DNA of 64,000 nt from Stereocaulon alpinum (GCA_018257865.1 JAEUBA010000002.1:434001-498000), one strand, 5' to 3'. Shown: positions 1 through 15,100, numbered from the stretch's first letter. The notes: generated from the sequence alone by a model not told the origin. Translations and numbers: made by a program.

Positions 1-246
1 GAAATCACGCGCATGACCCGAATATGGTGCAGGGTCTGGTACTGCGGAACATGACTATAGCAGTGTCGCTGGTTGTTGTCCAGACCGAGATCCGCGGCTT
101 TGGAGCTCAAGTGGAGCGAGGTCTGACTCGGAGTCTGCACTGCATTTGAGTTAAATTTGTTCTGCATGTGACCTGCAGCCAATCGACGTATGAGGTCCAC
201 TGCAAAGCCAGTTGACATTGTGGACTAACTTAATTTCGCGTTGGTA

Positions 247-2984
247 TCACCGTTCGTTGGTGGGACTGTAAAGGCCGTCGGCCTCGTTGTCGTCTCGATT
301 CAGCAAGCCTCTAGATTCACCCCCCTGCTCCTCTCTGAGTACACCGCCGCCCATCTTGCCGGAACCGTCTTCGGCTCTGTCTAGGACGTACCAGATGTCT
401 TTCTTGGTAAGGAGGCCTTGGAGGGATCCTCTGTCGCAGAATAGGACATATCGTAGGCCGAGTTTAGAGAACATGCTGAGTGTTAGTTGAAGACTACTTT
501 TGGCGTTGAGAGTAATAGGTGTTTGGTCCATCCATGGCCGGAGGTCGAGTGTAGAGTGGGGATCGGCGTCAGGCTGGTGGGAGAAGCATACTTCTGTTGA
601 GGGAGGTAGTTTCCTCGGTGGGGCTGCTGCTAGCTGAAGAGCATATATGAGCTCTGTGCGCGAGATGTAGCCTAGATGAATGTTCCTGGTAGAATCGGAT
701 ACCACTGGGAACCCTCGATAGGGCTGAGTAAGGAGCATGTCATGAATGGATTGAATGGTGTGGCCAGTCGCGGTGAGCACAGAGAGATCCTCAATCTGGG
801 TCATGATCTGTGACACAGGCACATCAGGGACTAGAGACTCGTCTCTATTGTCCAAAAATGGATATTCCTTGAAGTGAATCCAGGTTTCGTAGATTCCACG
901 TTTACCGAAGGCGTCGCCTACCCATTTACTGATCATAACAGCAATCATGATTGGGAGGACGTAGGTCAAGGCACCAGTGAGCTCGAACATGATGACGACA
1001 ATCGAGACGGTCATTCTGGTGACTCCAGCAAGAGCTGCCGCAGCCCCTATAATAGCGTACGTGCCTGGCGTGATGCATGGTATGTCCGGTTCGCACGTGG
1101 CGAATATGAGCGCATTGGGATGGTTTCCTTGCCAGACTTCGACGACGATACCCACTGCACGACCACACAATGCTCCTATAGCCATTGATGGGAGGATGAT
1201 CCCCGCAGGTATCTGCAATCCAAATGTGACTGACGCAAGGAGGCAGCCAGCAATAGCTGCTTCGAGGAGAAGGATAATGACACCTGCAGATGCTGCTCCG
1301 GTCTTGCATATACCAAGTTGATCATCCGTGACATTTGCGCATTCCGCGAACAGCATATACACCAGCTCCGACGACTGAGCCCTCATAAACTTATTAGGAA
1401 AGTTCACGACCGCGGTGACGGCAGCAATGACCAAGACCTCATACACAGGCATGCTTACCCAAGACGACGCCTTGCGCCATTTGGCGATTCTCATGTTCAA
1501 CTTGATGAAAACTCCGCCGTATAAGCCCCCCATGACGCCGAGAATTGCAAAGGGAACGATTTCGAAGCCATGCCATCCACTGCTGTACGTGACCTGATAC
1601 AGCACCAGCTTCCCTGTTCGAAATGGGTTAAACGCTTGCAACGTGACAGCAGCGACCATAGCACAGACAAAGCTTTGCCACATCGTCTTGTCCGGGAAAT
1701 AGTATGACAGCTGCTCCAGGCTGAAGAGCACACCTCCAATTGGTGAGCCAAAAGCAACAGAGATACCAGCCGCGGCAGCAGCAGACCAGACTTCACGTTT
1801 CCGGGCTTCGTTGTCGTTCAGACTAGGAGAAAGATGCATCAAGAGATTTGCGCAACAACAAGTCACATGAACGAGGGGGCCCTCTTTTCCAAGCCATAAA
1901 CCAGATGCCACTGCCAGACACAGTCCAAGTGACTTGACGATTAGAGTCCAGAAGCCCATAAACCGGCGGATAACGAACCCGCCCAGGACGGTCTTGATTT
2001 CTGGGATACCGCTGTGCTTAGCGTACGTAGCGTAGCGCTTGACCAGTATGCTTGCGCAGAACGCAAAAAAAACCGAGTATAGGATGTAGAAGATATATCC
2101 AACGATGAATCGTCCCGCAGACGATCGCACATGCATTGCGCTGCTCCAAGAGGTCCACCCTTGGCATTGGGCTAACTCTTCGTGTCCCCAACAACAAAAG
2201 CCCTTGTTAAGGTAGAATTGGCCCCCACCCTCGCCACGACGACAAAATCCTGTCTTGAGATCGGCAAGCCAGTCACTAGCAACGTCAATTCCTGCAGCAA
2301 GTACCCCAGAGAACACACCCGTAGCGATCAATGTAATCCATATCTGACTCGCATCAAGAATCTGTGAGGCGTATCCGACTAGGCCTGTAGCGTGTGAATA
2401 GAGGTACCGTAAGCGTTGACGCTCCTTTGTGTATTCGAAAATCCAATCAATTGCGGTAAGATCATCGTAGCCCACTCGACGTCCTGGACCTTCAGTATAC
2501 CAGTCCAAGGCCGAGCCATCTTTGCTGTCATTGTAATTGGGAGCTTCGCCGGCATGACCATTTCCATTCGTGAGGGAGATATCTGAGTTATTGTTCGAGT
2601 TCACATCACGAAGTCGGCGGCTTCGCGCCGTTGGTAGAGGCAAATTTGGCAATGCGCGTGGACTGGCACTGCGCGATGACTGATTCGAGTTGGAGTTCTG
2701 CGAAAGGAATTTGGGAAGGACAAGTCCGGATGAGAGCTTAGGTTTCCGCTTGAAAGTGGTACTGTAGGCTGTCAGTCTCTAGATCATGTTAGGCAGTCAC
2801 TTAAGATGTACGGGGCTTTGCCATTGCCCTCATCCAAAGGATCATCGTTGAGAAGTGCATTATCGAGGCTCAAATCCGCCTGATCATCTCCATCAAAGTC
2901 TTCTGCGGTGGCATGCGCATATCGGGCAAGTAGAGACGAAGAGGAGCTCTGTTCGCCGTAGGGTCCCGGTGCTAGACCGGTCAT
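247..2984 (-). CDS. CLC-family chloride transporter/channel with CBS pair
   Basis: Membrane chloride transporter of the eukaryotic CLC family, expected in endomembranes where such proteins support vesicle acidification. Two exons: 2984-2812 and 2761-247, joined across a 50-nt intron (GTACAT...CTGAC...CAG), giving about 895 aa. The first exon supplies a real ATG; without it the open frame begins only at a TTG. Visible motifs: HSGIPEIK (anion-binding Ser kept), GKEGPLVH with gating Glu at about residue 351, GTYAIIGAAAA (central Tyr kept), then two C-terminal CBS domains (roughly residues 690-860). Oddity: in the helix motif SLEQLSYYF the position that carries the internal proton glutamate of CLC exchangers is Gln (about residue 408), exactly 57 residues after the gating Glu as in human ClC-5. 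Family membership is firm; channel versus exchanger is open. It is divergent from the midasin gene. Confidence 0.93.
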
Positions 2985-3185
2985 ACTGATAACTCACGGC
3001 AGTAACATGGTATACGTGCCATATAAATCTGTATTGTGACTAGGTAGCGAGATTGGGAGCACTTCCGACTGCGGGCGGGCTTGGCGCGTTCTCCGGGCGG
3101 CGGATCTTCGGCTGCAATGCACCATGCACGAACTTTTTTGAGCTGCACTCTAACCTCGCTGAACATCAGATTGAGCGGTGCAGCG
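2985..3185. promoter_or_regulatory. Shared divergent promoter region, CLC and midasin genes
   Basis: About 200 bp separate the inferred ATG of the CLC gene (minus strand) from the inferred ATG of midasin (plus strand), so both must be driven from here. No core-promoter motif was clear enough to name. An in-frame upstream ATG for midasin at 3117 lies inside this stretch and could be an alternative start. Confidence 0.4.
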
Positions 3186-6100
3186 ATGGACATCTCTGCA
3201 TGTTCAGCACATCTGCTGTCATTTAAGCAAGCAATCGGCGATCTCCCGGGAGAACTCGACCATGTATTGGGCGGAAGCAGCAACATACAGTACCTCGATA
3301 CACTGTCACAACTGGCCCTTGATCCCGAGTATACCATTCCTATCTTTACAACCCACGAGCCAGTATTTGTGGAGATATGCGGCAGATGGCTCGCAGCCTC
3401 GGATACGAATGACTTATTCGCGCTGGCGACTCTGGCAAGGGTCCTCCCCAACGCTCCCTACCTGTCGCCTTATGCCGAAGCTCTGCTAGCTCGAAGAAGA
3501 CATGGGGCATTGCAGGCTTTGGCATCCCAAAGAGCAACCTCTTTACAAGATCTGCCCCTAGTCGAGCTCCATTCTTTGCTACTTGCCATCTACCGCCTTT
3601 TAGCATTTGATAACATTGCTTTTGCTTCTCTAGTCTCGCCAGCACAACTTCAGCTTCTTCTCTCAAATACCCACCGTCATATTCGATATCTGGCGATCCG
3701 AACACTTTGCTTGTATCTTCACGTCTCAGACGTGGCATTCACGTCTATGACCAAGACCTACCTTGGGGTAGGAGAGATAGCTGGGCCATGGGAAGAGAAG
3801 AACATTGACTATACATTCTTCACCTTGTGGGAAAATCAGAGATTAGAAAACCTGAGCAGGAAACTTCGTGAGACACGGATTGCTCTAGATCCTGCGAGCT
3901 ACAATGGTGTCACAACAACTAGAGTCTTGAAGGTGGATGACTTATCGAAAACAACGGCATGCGTTGGGGGAATATTGCTCCCTCGATTGAACGAAGAGGA
4001 CTCAAGCACCTCTTCTCTCGTTATGACCGAGACGACAACCCAGAATATGCACTCGCTGGCAGAGGGCGTGAAGGGGTCAATGGCCCTATTGATAACAGGT
4101 GTTTCGGGTTCTGGGAAGACGTCGCTAATCCGAGATATTGCAAGAGGACTTGGACAGCAGTCTTCGATGGTCACACTGCATCTCAACGAACAAACGGACG
4201 CCAAGTTACTTATTGGCATGTACACGAGCGACCAAACACCAGGCTCCTTCACCTGGCGCGCAGGAGTTCTAACGAAAGCAGTATCTGAAGGTCGATGGGT
4301 CATGATTGAAGATCTAGATCGGGCGCCTACGGCGATCCTTAGCACCCTGCTACCACTCCTTGAACGGCGTGAACTTCTCATTCCAAATCGGGGAGAGACA
4401 ATTCGGGCTGCTCCTGGCTTCAAACTCATAGCGACCGTGCGCTCGACCATAAACTCTCAAGGCGAGTTTTTCAATCCTTTGTCGAATATGATTGGTCTTC
4501 GACATTGGCTTCATATTCATTTCCAGACACCATCAGACGATGAATTTGCCGAGATCGTCCTTAGTAGGTTTCCTGTCCTCGGCACCTACATTCCAAGATT
4601 CCTGGAAGTGTATCGAACTTGCCGGGGTCTTGAGCAACCCACATCTCGCTCGACGTTAAACCCTAGTGTTGGAAGGCCACTTGGGCCGCAGAACCTTCTG
4701 AGGTGGTGTAGCAGAGTGCAAGACCTCCTTCGGACAGTGGGAATCCACTCCGGCGATGAACCAATCTCCGAGGCTATAGCTGGGCATATTTTCCTAGAGG
4801 CAATTGATTGCTTTCTTGGAGCGCTCCCTCCCGGTACCCCTCGGCTGCCTGGCGTGAATGGTATTGCTCAAGCTCTACACATGTCCGCTGAGCGCGTTCA
4901 GTATTGGCTAACCATCTATAAGCCCAAGTCTCAGTCAACTGCCTCAACGCTTCAGATTGGACGCGCCGCGTTATCCATGAACACCCGAGCCCGAGATACG
5001 AGGTCTACACAGGCTGCTAGTCCGTTCGCTCAAACAAGTCACGTACTTCGGCTACTTGAGTCTATCGCTGCTACGGTCAAGCAAGCTGAGCCTTGTCTCT
5101 TGATTGGTGAGACTGGCACTGGAAAGACGAGAATTGTGCAACACCTTGCGAACGCATTGAACAAAAAATTGACCGTCGTTAACCTGTCACAGCAAAGCGA
5201 AGCTGGAGATCTCCTTGGTGGATACAAACCAGTGGATATGCGGGCACTTGCACTACCTATGAAGGAAGAGTTCGACGATTTGATGGATTTAACCCCCTTT
5301 TTCAAGGGGAACAAGTCCTATCTCGAAGGACTTGGAAAATTCATAGCCGAGAGGAAATGGCGGTACGCGCTAAGACTTTGGCAGAACGTATTGCGCGCAG
5401 TTGAGACATATTTCAAACGGTCATCTGATTCTAAAAGCACCATGTTAAGATCCCAACTAAAAACGAGGAAGTTCCAATCCCCCAAGTTACAGAACTTGCG
5501 TTATCGATGGGACCAATTTGCCTCCCAAGTGCAGACATTTGAGATGCACCTTGCTAGCGGCTCCAAAGGATTTGCTTTCTCTTTCGTCGAGGGTAACATC
5601 ATCAAAGCAGCAAGGAAGGGAGAATGGGTGCTTCTAGATGAGATCAATCTCGCTGCGCCTGATACTCTGGAAAGTTTGGCAGATCTATTCTCTGATCTAA
5701 CCAGTAGAGGGCCATCTATCTTATTGACAGAGACTGGAGATACCGAACGGATCTATGCTCATAAAAACTTTCGAATCTTCGGTGCCATGAATCCAGCCAC
5801 CGACGTTGGGAAACACGACCTGCCTGTTAGCCTTCGATCTAGGTTTACCGAGCTCTACATTGAAGCTCCAGACAGGGATCTTGAGGACCTGAAATTAATC
5901 GTCGAAACCTACCTGGGTAGCCTTGTTGACACGGACCCACGAGCACCTACTGACGTGGCACATCTGTATCTTGAGATCAGGCACCTCAGTGACGGCAATC
6001 AATTGGTCGACGGCGCCAACCAAAAACCTCACTTCAGTCTTCGAACGTTGACTAGAACTCTAGTCTATTGTCTTGATATGTGTCCAGTCTATGGCCTTCG

Positions 6101-9100
6101 CAGGGCCCTGTTCGAGGGGTTTTCGATGGGTTTTCTCACAGTCCTCGGCCGAGATTCGGAATTGCTTGTGCAGCCAAGAATAAACAAACACATTCTGGGC
6201 TCTCAAAATGAGAAGGCCATCTTACACCAGAACCCACGTCTGCCTACAGATGGCAAAAGTTATATACGATTCAATCATTATTGGGTTGCCCAAGGAGCTG
6301 GAACTATCAAAGAACAGCTTCATTATGTCCTTACTCGTTCCGTTGAACAAAATCTCTCGAATTTGGTGCGAGCTACGTCGACCCGCAGATTCCCTGTCCT
6401 GCTCCAAGGTCCTACATCTTCAGGCAAGACCAGCATGATCGAATACCTCGCAAACATATCTGGCAACAAGTTTGTCAGGATAAACAACCACGAACATACT
6501 GATCTTCAAGAATACCTGGGTGGTTATGTCTCGGCTCCTGACGGCCGACTCGTGTACCAAGATGGCGTTCTCGTTCATGCGCTTCGAGAGGGGTACTGGG
6601 TCGTCTTAGATGAGTTGAACTTGGCCCCAACGGACGTACTCGAAGCCCTTAATCGATTACTAGATGACAACAGGGAGCTTTTTATACCCGAGACCCAACA
6701 AGTGGTACGACCGCACCCAAGTTTCATGCTTTTCGCTACGCAGAACCCACCAGGAATATATGGCGGTCGTAAAGCCTTGTCCCGCGCTTTTAGAAACCGC
6801 TTCCTAGAGTTACATTTCGATGATATTCCAGAGGACGAGCTCGAAACGATATTAACGGAACGAAGTCACAAAGCGCCGTCCTTCTGCAGAAAAATCGTTG
6901 CCGTATATAAGCAACTTTCGATCTTGCGTCAAAGCGAGAGGCTCTTTGAACAGAAAAACAGCTTTGCAACGCTGAGGGATCTCTTTCGTTGGGCTTCGCG
7001 CGATGTGGACCTCATCGAGCAATTGGCTGTGAACGGTTTTCTGCTGCTGGCAGAGCGGGTGCGAAATCAAAACGAACGCTTAGCAGTAAAGCAAATCATT
7101 GAAAACGTCATGAAGGTCAAAATAGATGTCGATAAAGTGTATAGCATGGACACATTGACAAGGTCCCTGGGATCATCAATCGCAACAGCGAAGGGAATCG
7201 TGTGGACGAAGTCTATGCGTCGCCTTGCTGTTCTTGTGATTGAAGCGCTGAAGAAGGACGAGCCTGTATTGCTTGTTGGAGAAACGGGGTTGGGAAAGAC
7301 AACCATTTGTCAGGCCATTGCAGACATCATGAATACGGAGCTACATATCGTAAACGCTCACCAGAACATGGAGACAGGAGATTTGATTGGCTCCCAGCGC
7401 CCCGTGCGAAACAAAGCTCACGCAGAGTCACAGCTAGCTCAAGAGCTGATTTCCGTTTTGAAAGACTGTGCTGCTTACAATGACGACTCTAATGGTGATA
7501 TACCTACGCTACTGGAAGTTTACGAGGCGCTGCAGCGCCAATCTCCTACAAAAGTGCCGGATGAAGTGCGGCGCCGCATTGAGCAAGGTAAGGCCAGAGT
7601 AAGGACTCTTTTTGAATGGGCAGACAGTAGCCTTGTCCACGCCATGCAAGATGGCCACCTCTTCCTGCTAGACGAGATATCTCTCGCTGATGACTCAGTG
7701 CTTGAACGCCTGAACAGCGTATTGGAATCTGGTCGTACATTGTTTCTAGCAGAAAAGGGGACAACCGATGCTCTTATCAAGGCATCGCCAAAATTCAAGT
7801 TTCTCGCAACTATGAATCCCGGAGGTGATTATGGAAAGCGCGAACTTTCTCCTGCCCTTCGGAATCGTTTTACAGAGATATGGGTCCCTCAAGCTTCAGA
7901 CGAAGACGAGATGTTAGAAATCGCTCAAGCAAAGCTTGTACCGTCGAGGGAAGGTTTCGCCCAACCTATGGTCAACTATGCAGCGTGGTTCGCTGCCACT
8001 TATACTCCTACTGCGCCTCACATCTCAATTCGAGATCTGCTTGCTTGGATCCACTTTGTCAACACTTTACATGCAACGAGTCTAGATCTAGCGTTGCTTC
8101 ATGGAGCTGCAATGGTTTACATTGATGGCTTGGGTGCTAACCCGGCCTCTAGAATGTCCGTAGCAGAGACGGGGATCGCAAGGGAGCGTGGCGTGTGCCT
8201 TCGAAAACTGGATGAATGTTTCGAGCGAGATTTATCCTCCATGTACCACGAGATCTACAAGCTTTCTCTGGTTGGTGGAGTCTTCAGTATCGGTCCTTTC
8301 ACCCTTCGGAAAAGATCAGATATGGTGCCAAATATGGCTTACAGTTTGCACGCTCCAACAACGGCCACGAATGCTTTGAAGATAGTTCGTGCGCTACAAA
8401 CTCAGAAACCTATACTTCTTGAAGGAAGTCCTGGAGTTGGCAAAACGACGCTTGTCGCTGCCTTAGCTCAGGCAATTGGTATGCCACTGACTAGGATCAA
8501 TCTTTCGGACCAAACTGATTTGATGGATCTCTTTGGTTCTGACGTCCCCCTCGAAGGAGCTACGGCTGGAGATTTCGGTTGGCGCGATGCACCCTTCCTG
8601 AGAGCAATGCAGAAAGGCGAATGGGTACTTTTGGATGAGATGAATCTAGCTTCGCAAAGTGTTCTCGAAGGACTTAATGCTTGTCTTGACCATCGAGGTC
8701 AAGTCTACATTTCTGAGCTTGATCGAACCTTCCAACGGCATCAAGACTTCGTTGTGTTCGCTGCTCAGAACCCTCATCATCAAGGCGGAGGGAGAAAAGG
8801 CTTACCAGCCTCTTTTGTCGACCGTTTCATTGTAGTTTATACTGACATCTTCACGGCAGAGGATTTGCTGATCATCTCGAACGATTTGTATCCAGGGCTA
8901 CCTTATAACATGATAGAGACGGTATTGCAGTGTGTCACTGCTCTCAGTCAGCGACTTCAGCAACCTTGTGCCTTTGGGGCACAAGGCGGCCCATGGGAAA
9001 TCAACCTACGTGATGTTCTTCGTTGGCTCCGTCTACTGACTTCGCAGGATGGACTGCTTTCATGTGCAAAATCTGAGGATTTCCTGGATCTGTTATTCCT

Positions 9101-12100
9101 GCAACGATTTAGAACCCCTGAGGACGTCGTGGTTGCCTCACAAGTGTTACAACAATATTTGCCTCGAAGTCACTCACATACCTACTTTTCCAGCAAAAGC
9201 GCAGGCTTAATTGAGATCGGTTTCGGCCTCTTACCTAGAGACAAATACTTCAACATAGTCGCTCATGAACCTTATAACAACAGGAGCACCACTCTTCCAA
9301 TTGAGGAATCTGTAATGCTCTGTGTACAAAACAATTGGCCATGCCTTCTCGTTGGAGCATCTGGGTCCGGGAAGACCAACCTAGTCCACAAGCTGGCAAG
9401 CTCAGTCGGAGCCGACATTGTAGATCTATCTCTAAACTCTGAGATGGACACGATGGATTTAGTAGGTGGGTACGAGCAGCTCGACCTTCAGAGCCGGGGC
9501 ACAGATTTTATCAGAAGGTTGCACGAATACACCCGCATAGCTGTGATTAAACAAGTCGGATCCGGTATCGAGCTCGATGAAAATCTCGTCAGCCTCGAGA
9601 CAAAGCTCCGGGCCTCTAAGACCAACTTACCAGAAATTTCACAGCTAATTAAGCGACTTGCAGAAGAACGCTCCTTTTCGGCATATTCAGACCTGTTGGG
9701 TAATCTCGAAAAGCTGACAAAGCAGTCTTCTGCTGAGAATCGCACCCTCTTTGAGTGGGTCGATGGCATTCTAGTTAGAGCCTTGAAAGCGGGCAAATGG
9801 CTTGTCCTTGACAATGCTAACATGTGTAACCCCTCAGTTCTCGACAGGCTTAATTCGCTTCTGGAGCCCAACGGGCTCTTGAGCGTCAACGAGCATCGCA
9901 ACGCAGATGGCAGCCCTCAAATTATTAAGCCTCACCCAAATTTTAGGCTATTCATGACGATGGATCCACGTCATGGAGAGCTTTCTCGAGCTATGCGGAA
10001 TAGGTCGATTGAGTTGTTTATGCCTGTACATGCTCTGTCTCCTAGATTTGACGTGCTTGGGTCGAACAGTGAATCTACTGTATTTCATTTTGAACTATTC
10101 CAAGCTTTCGACTGGAACTATATGACTGACACTCAGTTCGATCATATCTTGGCTCTCTGCTTTGACCATCTTAGTTTCGAAGATATGAAGTTATGTCATC
10201 GATGGCAGATGCAGATTACAAAAGGCCTGATAGACTTTCCATCTAAGAAACAAACGTATGTCTCATCTTTAGCCAAATTGTATCAGCAGATGGTGGATTG
10301 TGAAGGCAAGACTCTTAGCAATATAAAAGCCATATATGACAATCTTGGTCGGGATTCGGGATTACCACAGGATTTGGGAAAGATGCAGGTTAGTCTTCGG
10401 GTTTGTAGGAGATAGATGACTTGCACTGATAACATTGTGCCTCGGAATAGACGATACAGCCATTGAATAATCCTATCTTGCTCTCCATGACATCTGAGAA
10501 CCAACCCTCAAGTAACCTACGCTGGCTTGGCAACTGCTTCGAGTTACTGATAGAGATCTATCGCTTTGGACAGGCGCTCACTCATGCGGCTGAGCAAGCT
10601 GAGTCGAAAATGCCAGCCCAGATGTCACGCCTCGAAAGATCCATCGCTTCTGCGAACGTCAGGAGCTTCAAGAGTGATTCGACCCAGCCACTAGCGGGCT
10701 TAATGCAAGACGTAATACTATCTCTTCGACATATTGTTGATGGCGAGGACTCTGGCAATGCAAGCGTCAATCAGGTCAGTCAGTCTCGCCAAATCGCTAA
10801 GCCAATCAATTTACAAAATATGTAGGATTTCTTGCCATTTGCCACAGAAGTTGTAGCCTATCTTCGCGACATCTTCGACCTCGCACAATCATCTGATTTT
10901 GATGATGCTGCTTTCCAGACATATCAGGCCATTGGCAGATCTATTTGCGCTCGTGCAAGTGCGATGAAGGCTTCAGGAAGATTGATTGCAAATTTAGGCT
11001 CCGCTTTGAACTCGAAGCTTGACACTTTCAATTCTTCTTGGCAACTTCATTCAGGACTCGCGATGGAAAAGCTTTGGACGGCATTCAAGCCAGCTACTGC
11101 AAAGGACATGTCGCAATTAGATTTCAGCTATGAAGTCAGAGGTCTAGCAGCCCGTTTCGATGCTTTGAAATGGACCTCAGGTGCCTCAGTACAAGAGCTG
11201 CACACCTTACAAAATTCAATTGCCCGTATCCATGACTCTGTGACTTCTATCTGCCATGAAGACTTTGGCCCATTAGAGGTGTGTTCGATTTCATTTCCAG
11301 GGTACCTAGAATTGCTGACAATTTTCAAGGATGTACACAAGAGCATCGAAGAGCTCGAAGGTCACTCAGGTTCCCAGCAAGCCGACACCATTCCCTACCT
11401 TAGGGCCCAATTTGAGATGCTGTGTCAATACCAGGCCAACGCTACTGATTTTGGCTCACCCGATCTCTCATCTGTGGCAGCCTTGCTGGGTGGAAGATCT
11501 ACAACAGACCTAATGGGATTTGGACCTTCATCACGTGGCTGGAACACGCTTTCGCAGTTGCAACGAATGACAGCTACAGGTCAACCTTCTACAGGACTAG
11601 CCGCAATCCGGAACATCTTACCCGTTTCGTTGCTACACAAGCTCGGAAACATTAGCGAGGTTTCACTTCGGTCCCTAGCTTTACTCCGTACTGAAATGGA
11701 CGTGATGGCACAGACCGTCGCAAAATCAACACACTCACTGGTTGGAGATCATTTATCCACTCTGTATCAAGTCTTCGAGGACTTGAGCGTAGAAGTAAGG
11801 AAAACGCTCAGCATTGAACCCGCCTCTGCAGAATATAAGATCATGAAAGGCCTCCTCAAGAAATTGCCGTATCAGCGCAATGGGCGAGTTGATGATCATA
11901 GCATATTTGGCGAGGATCGCGAGCATTTGTATGTATGCCTTCAAACCACCATTGAGCCACGACTTCCCAAACTGGGCCTTACCACAGTTAAAGATGACGA
12001 GGAGATACTTTCTTCTGTCTTCGTTCAATTTTTCATAGGCTGTCTGCTCCTCTACGTACCTGATAAGCCCTTCGATCCAGCTCTTAGGCTAATGGTGGAA

Positions 12101-15100
12101 CAAAACCGACATCGAAAACGCAAGATGGAACTCGAGATCAAGGCCAAAGTACTCCAAGATTTTGAGCTGGTATTCACGGGCCAGGCCACAAGCTTTCGTG
12201 TTGAGCTAGCGGAGCAAAATCTCCAAGCTCTAGGAGGCGAACCCCAAATACCCTCGATTGCTCGTCCCCGTGTCTCTAGGATTCATCAGCTGCAAGCAGA
12301 GTTCAACAATGTTTTAAACACCACTGCCTTAAGATTTCCTACGCTATCAGCGTTAAAATCAGCCTTCCAAGGTCAAGCCTCCTCGATTCAAGATATCAAG
12401 CTTTTGAGGTCGAACGTAGCTCAAGCTATTGATCGATTGTCAACCAGCTTTCATGCTTACGAGGATGTCACCAGGCCTTTGATTGCCATATTGCAAGGCC
12501 TCGACCTAGGATTGGCTCTTGCGTTGCTGACTGGTACGCCACCAACGGCAACTGACCGGATTCTCAGATGTCTCTGCGAGTCTACGCCGTTCCTGGGTGC
12601 TAGACCTTCCAATATCATGAGAACCAATGCGGAGCTAGAATCCCAGCGCACTGCTAGCTTTGACCCGCGTTTCCACTACCTGGAAACCATCGCGGTAGCG
12701 CGAAGTGTCACAAAAGATCAATTGGCTTCATCCACACGAACAATGTTTCAAGTTTTTCACAGCTTGTACCAGGAGTGGAAAGAGCAACTAGATCATGACC
12801 AGCAGGAGAACGCCGCCAAGTCCTCATGGTATCGTTATCGTGGAGGGGAAAAAGATAGCAATGAAGTCGATGATCAGGACTTCGTCCGACTGTTTCCAAC
12901 TTACAATAGTCGTGAGGAAGAGCGTAGCCAATCGGTTAAGACCACTTTTGATGCACGAGTCCAAGCTCAACGCCTGGCCAGCTTGCAACGACAGATTTTC
13001 CATTGCACTGAAAGCGCTTCACAGAATATTCTGAACATGCTCCGGAATGTTTCCCGCACTATTGCAGGCATGTGGCAAGATGAGAGCACACTCTCCAAGT
13101 GTCCAGTATCGGCTGAGGATATGCTCTCGGCTGTCATAATAAGCCTAGAGGAAAGCATTGAGCATCTGCATGGTCAAGCCACTCTAGGCAAGCTCTATAA
13201 TTTCTATACCGATGCGAATCTTCTAGAAGTACAGAAGCTCATTGACCTCGTCAGCAAGATCCAGACAAGGTTCATCGGCCTTCAAGAGTCTTGGCCAGAA
13301 CATGCAACACTGGTCGATGTCTTGCGAACTTCTTCGGAAATGGTGGCATTACGACATACAGAGCCCATCGCTAAGCTTTTGACTAAAGCCGAGCAGTTGC
13401 ATGGTTACATACATGAGTGGCAAGTTGTGGCTAGCAAGGAGTATAGCGCAGCCTCTCTGTACGATCGTCTTACAGATCTCCTCATCAGTTGGCGCCGTCT
13501 TGAACTTTCCACATGGGCGCGACTCTTGGACATGGAAGACGGCAAGTGCTACAAGGATGCTGATTCTTGGTGGTTCATTGCGTACGAAGTGATCATAGCA
13601 GTGCCACTCTCCATGGTTGACGCTCGAGATGATCTGCGTTCGCATGCGGAAGGTATGTTCAGCACCCTCGCAGATTTTCTTACTACCACATCAATGGGAC
13701 AATACTCTCATCGCCTTGAAATGATCGGTTGCTTCGAGAGTTATGTTGAGATGCTAGTTAAGGAAGTGCCAGCGATGACAGTGATACACAACACTCTCGT
13801 CAATTTCTTGAGCTACTATACTCGATTCAAAGGTGCAGTCCAGGAGTCATTGTGCAGAGGCCGACAAACCCTAGAGAAGGCCTTGAAAGAGATCTTGCTC
13901 CTTGCCAGCTGGAAAGATACCAACATCAACGCACTAAGAGACAGTGCGAAACGCTCTCATCACAAGCTCTTCAAGGTGGTCCGCAAGTATCGAGCTTTGC
14001 TAGCACAACCTTCTGAGAACATCCTTGCACAGGGATATCCGGAAAATTCCATCGTATCAAATGTATCGTCAATTACTGCTCAACCAGTGCAGTCACCGAT
14101 AATGGATTTGCGTGCATTGCAACTTTGCCAGCAACACATCCCCAGCTGGAAGAATAAGCCAGAGCGATTCTCAGATCCAAGCTCGACTGCCACACATATG
14201 CTTCAAGTGAGCCACTTACCCGCCTTGGTAGTCGACGCATCTTCGTACCTTGACTCTTTTTACGTTGAGCTGGTGGAAAGCATGAAAACGTTGCAGCAAG
14301 CGACCCCTACTAAAGCTACCAAGGATAACAGCGAAACTGTTAAACACCTCAAAGCGCGGAAGCGTAAGCTTTACGCAGGAACTCTCAAAGAGCTTCGCCA
14401 ATTGGGTTTTCGGTCAAATATGAGCAATATTGTCATAGCTAAGCAAGCATCAACTTCGGTCATACTGACAAGTAGTCCTACGCTCCCTACCAGACTGTGC
14501 TCGAGTGATATGTATGCCGCAGAACACCACTTTTTCAAATTGCTAGACATGATGCCTCTAGTGAGAGAGCGATCACGGAATCATTCGGAAGACCTCACCC
14601 ACGGTGAAGTAAGGAGGAGCCTCGGGTATCTAGAGAGTATGATATCAATCGTACTTAGACAAAGGGTGGTAATTGCAAATGCAAGCACCGACCTTGACCA
14701 TCTCGACAAGACAATCAAGCACATGCAGAGCCTTTGGGCTCCCAGCTTATACACTTTGACGAAGCAAGATCACGCTGTCCACGACACACAGGATATCTGG
14801 TACGTGCTAGGATGGTTACCTGGAGTTCTTGAAGCCGGTTGCATCATCATCGAGAAGCACGCTAGAATTAGTGGTATAGATGTGTCGACAGTCACTAAAG
14901 GCTTGATGCATTGGAAAGACCAGATAACGACACATGTGAAGATTTCTCATGCGCTGCCAGAGCTGCCTAGAGGGTTGTCCTCCTCCCAACACGAGCAAGC
15001 ATATGTTAGGGCGGAATGTGCAATGCGTGACTTGAAAGTACATTTGCACGTTACGATCGAACAGAATCCTGGATTGGCCTTTGTACTGAAGCAAATCGGC

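Noticed and set aside
1..246. Left-edge sequence searched for a partial gene
   Set aside because: No open frame with family content; it is the 3' flank of the CLC gene.
9830..9850. Missing acidic residue in Walker B of midasin AAA6 as a defect
   Set aside because: LDNANMC at this place fits what I remember of midasin AAA6 in general, so it is not a lesion in this copy.
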